From assembly GCA_002720975.1 (NCBI GenBank), contig PBIX01000033.1, forward strand, positions 4,803 through 38,783: a stretch of DNA of 33,981 nt. Direction: 5' to 3'. The position numbers were made by a program, and so were the translations under genes. The stretch comes from Planctomycetota bacterium. Its GTDB lineage: Bacteria; Planctomycetota; UBA1135; GCA-002686595. Below are positions 32,106-33,981 of the stretch, piece after piece (position 1 is the first letter of the stretch; each line of letters opens with the position of its first letter). Below the pieces are notes generated by a model. The model was not told the origin of the DNA, did not search any database, and saw only the letters and a program-made list of their open reading frames with translations.

Positions 32106-32284
32106 GGCTCCGTACGAAGTGGAGTCTGGGGTTGGCCGGCGCCCTGCTCGCCGGCCTGTACGCACCCATCTGCCTACGGATTCTCACCGCCCAGGATCTG
32201 GGCGCGCTGAGCGAACTGCCGGAGGTCGTCGATGGGAACGGGCCCGTTCAGCGTTCGCTTGGGCAGAACCAGTTGGTACCCTAG
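32102..32284 (+). CDS. Small membrane or secreted protein of unknown function
   Basis: A 60-residue frame from TTG 32102, overlapping the LysM gene stop in TTGA, the same junction type as ftsI/murE here. Residues about 7-28 are hydrophobic (LGLAGALLAGLYAPICL) after three basic residues. The rest is short and polar with no motif. It occupies the gap before murG. Evidence is topology and the stop-start overlap only. It could correspond to a tiny divisome protein or to a chance frame. Confidence 0.45.
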   Translation: MRLRTKWSLGLAGALLAGLYAPICLRILTAQDLGALSELPEVVDGNGPVQRSLGQNQLVP

Positions 32285-32360
32285 GTCGGGCTTTGGGAGC
32301 CCTGGCAGAGGCCAGTACACATCACGTTCTGATCACGACTAGCGGCCCGGGGGGACCTCC

Positions 32361-33560
32361 ATGTCAAGCACCGCAAGCATTCTCGCAGGCGCAGGTCCGG
32401 GTGGCCTGGCGACCGAGGAGCAGACGGGCCTGCGCCTCGCCATCAGCGGTGGCGGAACGGGAGGACACATTGTTCCGGGCCTGCACCTGCTCGAGCATCT
32501 GCGTGAGTCGGGCGGCGATCTTGGAGATCTGGTCTGGTTCGGCAGCGGTCGTGGGGTGGAGGAGCGCGTTCTCAAGCACCTGACCGGACGTACGGGCCGG
32601 GCGCCCGTGGAGGTCCTCTCCCTGGCCCTCGAGCCGCGTTCAGGCGGTGCGCCCAGCTGGGTCGGGCTGGCCGTGCGGACCGCGCCCAGTGTGCAGCATG
32701 TGCGGCAGGCACTGCGCGCGCACCGAACCCAGGTCGTATTGGGCCTGGGCGGATTCGTCACGGCTCCCGTGGCCCTGGCGGCCCGGAGTTTGGGAATCCC
32801 CATGGCCCTGCTGGAGATCAACTCGGTGGTGGGCAAGGCCAACCAATGGCTGAGCCCCCTCTGCCAGCGGGTCTACCACGCCTGGGAGGAGACGGTTCCC
32901 GCCGATGCAGGCCAGCGCCACCTGCACATGGGGCCGCCCGTCTCCCCGCGCTTGGAACCCACGGACGGGGAGTCTTCCCGGTCCGCCGCCAAGGACTGCC
33001 TGGGCTTCGATGTGGGACGCCCGCTGTTGGTCGTGCTCGGCGGTTCCCAGGGCGCGCAGGCCATCAACCTGGCCCTGGCCGCTGGGTCGGGCACTCTCGT
33101 CGAGAAGGGCATCAGCATCTTGCATCAGGTTGGTCCAGGAAAGATGGACCAGGCGGCGGAACTACAGTTCTGCCAGGTCTGGAAGCTACCCGGGTCCTAC
33201 CGTGCGGTGGAGTATGTCGACGAGATGGATCTCGCCCTGCGCGCGGCGGATCTGGTCCTCTGCCGCGGGGGGGCCTCAACCATGGCCGAGGTGGCCGCCG
33301 TCCAAACACCCGCGTGGGTGGTGCCCTATACCCATCACCGGGACAACCATCAGACGCACAATGCACAGCAGCTGGGGGACGGCGTACGCATCGTGCCCGA
33401 GTCGACCCTTGAAGGCGCCCTGGCCGAGGTGCCGGGGTTCATGGGTGAGGGCGGAGCGGCAGAGCGCGAGCGCATGCGGCGCGCCCTCGGGCGTTGTGTG
33501 CCCCGTAATGCGGCCGCCCAGATTCTCGACGACCTCGAACGCCTGGCCAATGGCCTCTAG
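32361..33560 (+). CDS. murG: Lipid II synthase MurG (GT28)
   Basis: A 399-residue protein from ATG 32361, 76 bp after the small frame. It transfers GlcNAc to lipid I at the inner face of the membrane. Motifs: GGGTGGHIVPGL (30-41) for the lipid-I side, LGLGGFVTAPVALAA, EINSVVGKANQWLSP, VLGGSQGAQAIN and CRGGASTMAEVAAV for UDP-GlcNAc binding, then HHRDNHQTHNAQQL. The usual SRAGA appears as CRGGA. The first 22 residues are an unconserved leader before LRLAISGGG. Length is slightly above E. coli MurG (355). Confidence 0.94.
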   Translation: MSSTASILAGAGPGGLATEEQTGLRLAISGGGTGGHIVPGLHLLEHLRESGGDLGDLVWFGSGRGVEERVLKHLTGRTGRAPVEVLSLALEPRSGGAPSWVGLAVRTAPSVQHVRQALRAHRTQVVLGLGGFVTAPVALAARSLGIPMALLEINSVVGKANQWLSPLCQRVYHAWEETVPADAGQRHLHMGPPVSPRLEPTDGESSRSAAKDCLGFDVGRPLLVVLGGSQGAQAINLALAAGSGTLVEKGISILHQVGPGKMDQAAELQFCQVWKLPGSYRAVEYVDEMDLALRAADLVLCRGGASTMAEVAAVQTPAWVVPYTHHRDNHQTHNAQQLGDGVRIVPESTLEGALAEVPGFMGEGGAAERERMRRALGRCVPRNAAAQILDDLERLANGL

Positions 33561-33574
33561 GCCGGCAACGAAAC

Positions 33575-33981
33575 ATGATCTCTCCCCACGACGCATCCGA
33601 ACAAGACGGCGAGCCCCACGGCGGGCTCCTCCCTGATCTCCCAGAACACGTGCACCTGCTCGGAGCGGGAGGGGCCGGAGTCTCCGGTCTCGCGCGCCTG
33701 CTCCTTGCTCGTGGGCATCGACTGACCGGCCATGATCGGGAGGCCTCCCCTTTTACAGCGAAGCTGGATGAGTTGGGGATACCCATCAGTCTGGGCGAGA
33801 GCGATGTGGCACACATGCCGACTCCTGATGCCGCTGTGGATGCCGAGGGCGCGGTGGTGCGACCTCCTGGAGCCATCATCCGCTCGGCGGCGATTGGCGA
33901 CACGGATCCCCAGTTGACCCGTGCTCGTGAGCTGGGCTGGCCGACCTTCAAGTATGCACAGATGCTGGGACGTCTCGCCCC
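33575..33981 (+). CDS. murC: UDP-MurNAc--L-alanine ligase MurC, N-terminal part (cut by window edge)
   Basis: Open from ATG 33575 to the window end, about 135 codons. The Rossmann-type UDP-binding motif HLLGAGGAGVSGLA (the family has HFIGIGGxGMSGIA) follows a ~26-residue leader. RSAAIGDTDPQLTRARELGWP and YAQMLG match the next conserved MurC block (the AI....PE...A pattern). The ATP-binding and ligase domains lie outside the window, so activity cannot be judged. It starts 14 bp after murG, the normal order. Confidence 0.9.
   Translation, partial: MISPHDASEQDGEPHGGLLPDLPEHVHLLGAGGAGVSGLARLLLARGHRLTGHDREASPFTAKLDELGIPISLGESDVAHMPTPDAAVDAEGAVVRPPGAIIRSAAIGDTDPQLTRARELGWPTFKYAQMLGRLA

Overview
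The window is high-GC bacterial DNA, roughly two thirds G+C by eye, and densely coding. The best lineage marker is the small protein at 3813-4061, whose first ~58 residues match the 'small basic protein' family that I know only from the Planctomycetota/Verrucomicrobiota/Chlamydiota group. A Cys-rich protein before mraZ, HEAT-repeat and DUF1570-like secreted proteins, and frequent GTG/TTG starts also fit a planctomycete. A complete-looking peptidoglycan/division cluster makes a classical Planctomycetia member less likely. I infer a deep-branching, peptidoglycan-making, high-GC planctomycete; the exact lineage is not determined.

Layout. (1) 1-2535, minus strand: two secreted proteins in tandem. 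One carries an HExxH metallopeptidase site and runs off the left edge. The other has a similar layout with the catalytic residues missing. (2) 2798-6889, plus: a SPOR-like membrane protein, the small basic protein, QueE (queuosine pathway), the ribosome-assembly GTPase Der, and a lipoprotein coupled to der. (3) 7078-19525: a surface-glycan locus with an ABC-2 exporter (Wzm/Wzt-like, the ATPase carrying a C-terminal glycan-recognition-type domain), two stand-alone GT2 enzymes, three GT4 enzymes sharing a cysteine tetrad, one PIG-L/LmbE deacetylase and one PIG-L-GT2 fusion. A DUF805-SRPBCC fusion gene lies on the minus strand inside the locus. (4) 19596-21285: a HEAT-repeat lipoprotein and a conserved Cys-rich unknown. 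(5) 21528-33981: a dcw cluster in the order mraZ-rsmH-ftsL-ftsI-murE-murF-mraY-ftsW-(LysM protein)-(small membrane ORF)-murG-murC, with murC cut by the right edge.

How the genes work together. The glycan locus reads as a near-continuous operon with overlapping stops and starts. Its glycosyltransferases would build a lipid-linked glycan, the PIG-L domains would de-N-acetylate amino sugars in it or in a precursor, and Wzm/Wzt would export it. No initiating phosphoglycosyltransferase, O-antigen ligase or polymerase is in the window. The dcw cluster covers lipid II synthesis from UDP-MurNAc-dipeptide onward plus septal polymerisation, but murD is absent from its usual place between mraY and ftsW. 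MurE carries the DNPR motif, which points to meso-diaminopimelate in the wall. Three exact TGGAG boxes spaced 10 bp apart at the start of mraZ look like the MraZ autoregulatory operator.

I saw no tRNA, rRNA, CRISPR array, insertion sequence or phage gene. No stretch longer than 300 bases lacks a gene; the longest gaps are 2536-2797 and 21286-21527.
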